Below are positions 48,128 to 49,086 of a stretch of DNA of 49,086 bases, piece after piece; within the stretch, counting starts at the first letter, position 1, and each line of letters starts with the position of its first letter. Source of the stretch: CAYTUI01 sp964441335. Its GTDB lineage: Bacteria > Patescibacteriota > Patescibacteriia > UBA1558 > 2-01-FULL-52-15. Below the pieces are notes generated by a model, which was not told where the DNA came from, ran no database searches, and was given only the letters and a program-made list of their open reading frames with translations. The DNA lies in the NCBI GenBank assembly GCA_964441335.1, contig CAYTUI010000003.1:1-49086 (forward strand), in the 5' to 3' direction. A program made the translations under genes and the position numbers.

Positions 48128-49086
48128 TATTTTCTACAATCATATAAATATTTGCCATTGGTCCGCGATGTATTAAGCGAAAATCAGTATCATTGCTTAA
48201 CAAGCTGGTAAATAGCAGATGATCCTTGCTGACTAGAATATAGCGGGTTTTAAAATCAGCTTCAATACGTTCAGCTAGATTGGTCGTTAGACGTCCCTGT
48301 GTTATATCAGCGTATAAATTATACAGCTCTGGGCTATAAAGATACATAAAAGTCGGGTCCAAACCCACAATATAGTAATTGTCTGCGTTATAATTAAAAA
48401 GCATCGGCCACTCATCCCAATCGCTATGTAGAACTATTTCACCATGAGGTATATTGGACGACAGCCAACTGGCTTCCTCTTGATACGCATCAATAGCCGG
48501 CCCTAAAATTAATTTATAGCGGACTGTCTGCAAATCCCTAACAAATAAATAGCTAATTACCGGGGTTAGAGCAACTATCATAATAATGACGCAATATTTT
48601 AAAAATTTGTCAGCCCTACCCCGTTGCCTGACCAAATTATCACCAATGCCTTTCCAGCTCCATTTGGGAAATGACTGCCAGGCAATGGTCGCAGCCGCAA
48701 GAACAATTAACGGCGCTGACAATTCTACATACCTCTGCGACTTAAGAACTAAAATACTAGAAATTACTGCGAAAGATAAATATAGCCAGCTGTCAGTTTG
48801 CCACCGCTTAAAATATTTGACAGACGAAAGTAACACAATGGCCAAAATGGCCGGACCATAACCATGCGCCGGCATAAAGTCCTGCCAGGGCAGGCCTGAC
48901 CATTCTCCACCGACATTAACCAAGCCGGCATAATTTTTCAAACCGATCTCCACTACCTGCTGCCAATAAAAAAGTATATTATGCGGCCAATAAGGATTAA
49001 TAATCAATCCCAACACCGCCCCCAGTAATGAGGCGCCAAATAAAACCGAACCCCGCTCTTTATTATGTGCTCGGAAAAAAATATAC
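48117..49086 (-). CDS. Membrane protein, 5' end beyond the window
   Basis: The frame is open to base 49086 with no stop, so only the C-terminal 322 or so residues are seen. Three to four transmembrane helices (for example GPAILAIVLLSS, YCVIIMIVALTPVISYLFV), then a soluble domain (ASWLSSNIPHGEIVLHSDWD; MLFNYNADNYYIVGLDPTFM) like those at the end of GT-C/DUF-type glycosyltransferases, where Asp-Trp-Asp and GLDP recur. A GTG at 49016 could be misread as a start; the upstream codons (GSVLFGASLLGAV) continue the same hydrophobic helix. Overlaps the following gene by 11 bases. Confidence 0.75.
   Translation of the reverse strand, partial: YIFFRAHNKERGSVLFGASLLGAVLGLIINPYWPHNILFYWQQVVEIGLKNYAGLVNVGGEWSGLPWQDFMPAHGYGPAILAIVLLSSVKYFKRWQTDSWLYLSFAVISSILVLKSQRYVELSAPLIVLAAATIAWQSFPKWSWKGIGDNLVRQRGRADKFLKYCVIIMIVALTPVISYLFVRDLQTVRYKLILGPAIDAYQEEASWLSSNIPHGEIVLHSDWDEWPMLFNYNADNYYIVGLDPTFMYLYSPELYNLYADITQGRLTTNLAERIEADFKTRYILVSKDHLLFTSLLSNDTDFRLIHRGPMANIYMIVENNGQ

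Noticed and set aside
48117..49016. A complete 299-aa protein starting at GTG 49016
   Set aside because: The frame stays open to the window edge and continues the same hydrophobic segment, so the gene is partial.

Overview
The window looks like a piece of a Patescibacteria/CPR chromosome (Parcubacteria-like). This rests on gene content and style: small compact genes; a run of tandem TrbC/VirB2-like two-helix pilin proteins; an orphan solute-binding protein; a PilB-PilC-pseudopilin cluster; an FtsK-RodZ-like-RecA block; many short unknown proteins; and promoters of the extended -10 type (TGnTAnAAT), several of which sit so close to the ATG that the mRNA should be leaderless. The taxonomic call is an inference; there is no rRNA in the window.

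Layout. 1-6822: end of rpoB, complete rpoC, terminator. 6848-11946: an unknown protein, an AT-rich imperfect palindrome, ftsK, a RodZ-like HTH/membrane protein, recA. 12015-14553: an accessory patch with a one-helix membrane protein, remnants that look like an antitoxin and a Fic/Doc toxin, a short promoter-to-terminator unit that may be an sRNA, a NYN-domain nuclease (minus strand) and a HAD phosphatase broken by one missing base. 14550-15760: two units bounded by 19-bp inverted repeats that carry tiny two-helix membrane proteins with strong Shine-Dalgarno sites, unlike most of the window. 15965-18780: flippase and O-antigen-ligase-like protein. 18961-25192 (minus): type IV pilus operon pilB-pilC-fimT-like-[pilin fused to an LVIVD beta-propeller]-pilW-like-pilX-like. 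25255-26090: tRNA-Ser(CGA) and tRNA-Pro(CGG), each preceded by a truncated tRNA 5' part carrying inserted hairpins, plus a GIY-YIG nuclease. 26145-30330: a single-chain restriction-modification protein overlapping a coiled-coil protein that ends in a HEPN-like RX4H motif, a probable defence operon. 30369-33825: RHH regulator with a clear operator, GH3 glycosidase, amidohydrolase, cupredoxin lipoprotein. 33826-34882: a two-gene module enclosed by an 82-bp direct repeat of the cupredoxin gene end. 34965-35725: gene-free repeat field. 35726-38114: two more Shine-Dalgarno cassettes on the minus strand around two host-like genes. 38123-44085: glycosyltransferase, galU, solute-binding protein and five TrbC-like proteins. 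44106-49086: another lipoprotein cassette and three large membrane proteins (DUF2079-like and two unassigned), the last running off the window.

How it fits together: transcription, segregation and repair core genes are interleaved with surface functions (pilus, polysaccharide export, secreted hydrolase, solute-binding protein) and with patches of mobile or decaying DNA. The most promising leads for undescribed biology are the RM-HEPN pair, the direct-repeat-bounded two-gene module, the inverted-repeat-bounded micro-membrane-protein cassettes, the pilin-anchored propeller, and the GIY-YIG element at the broken tRNA-Ser.
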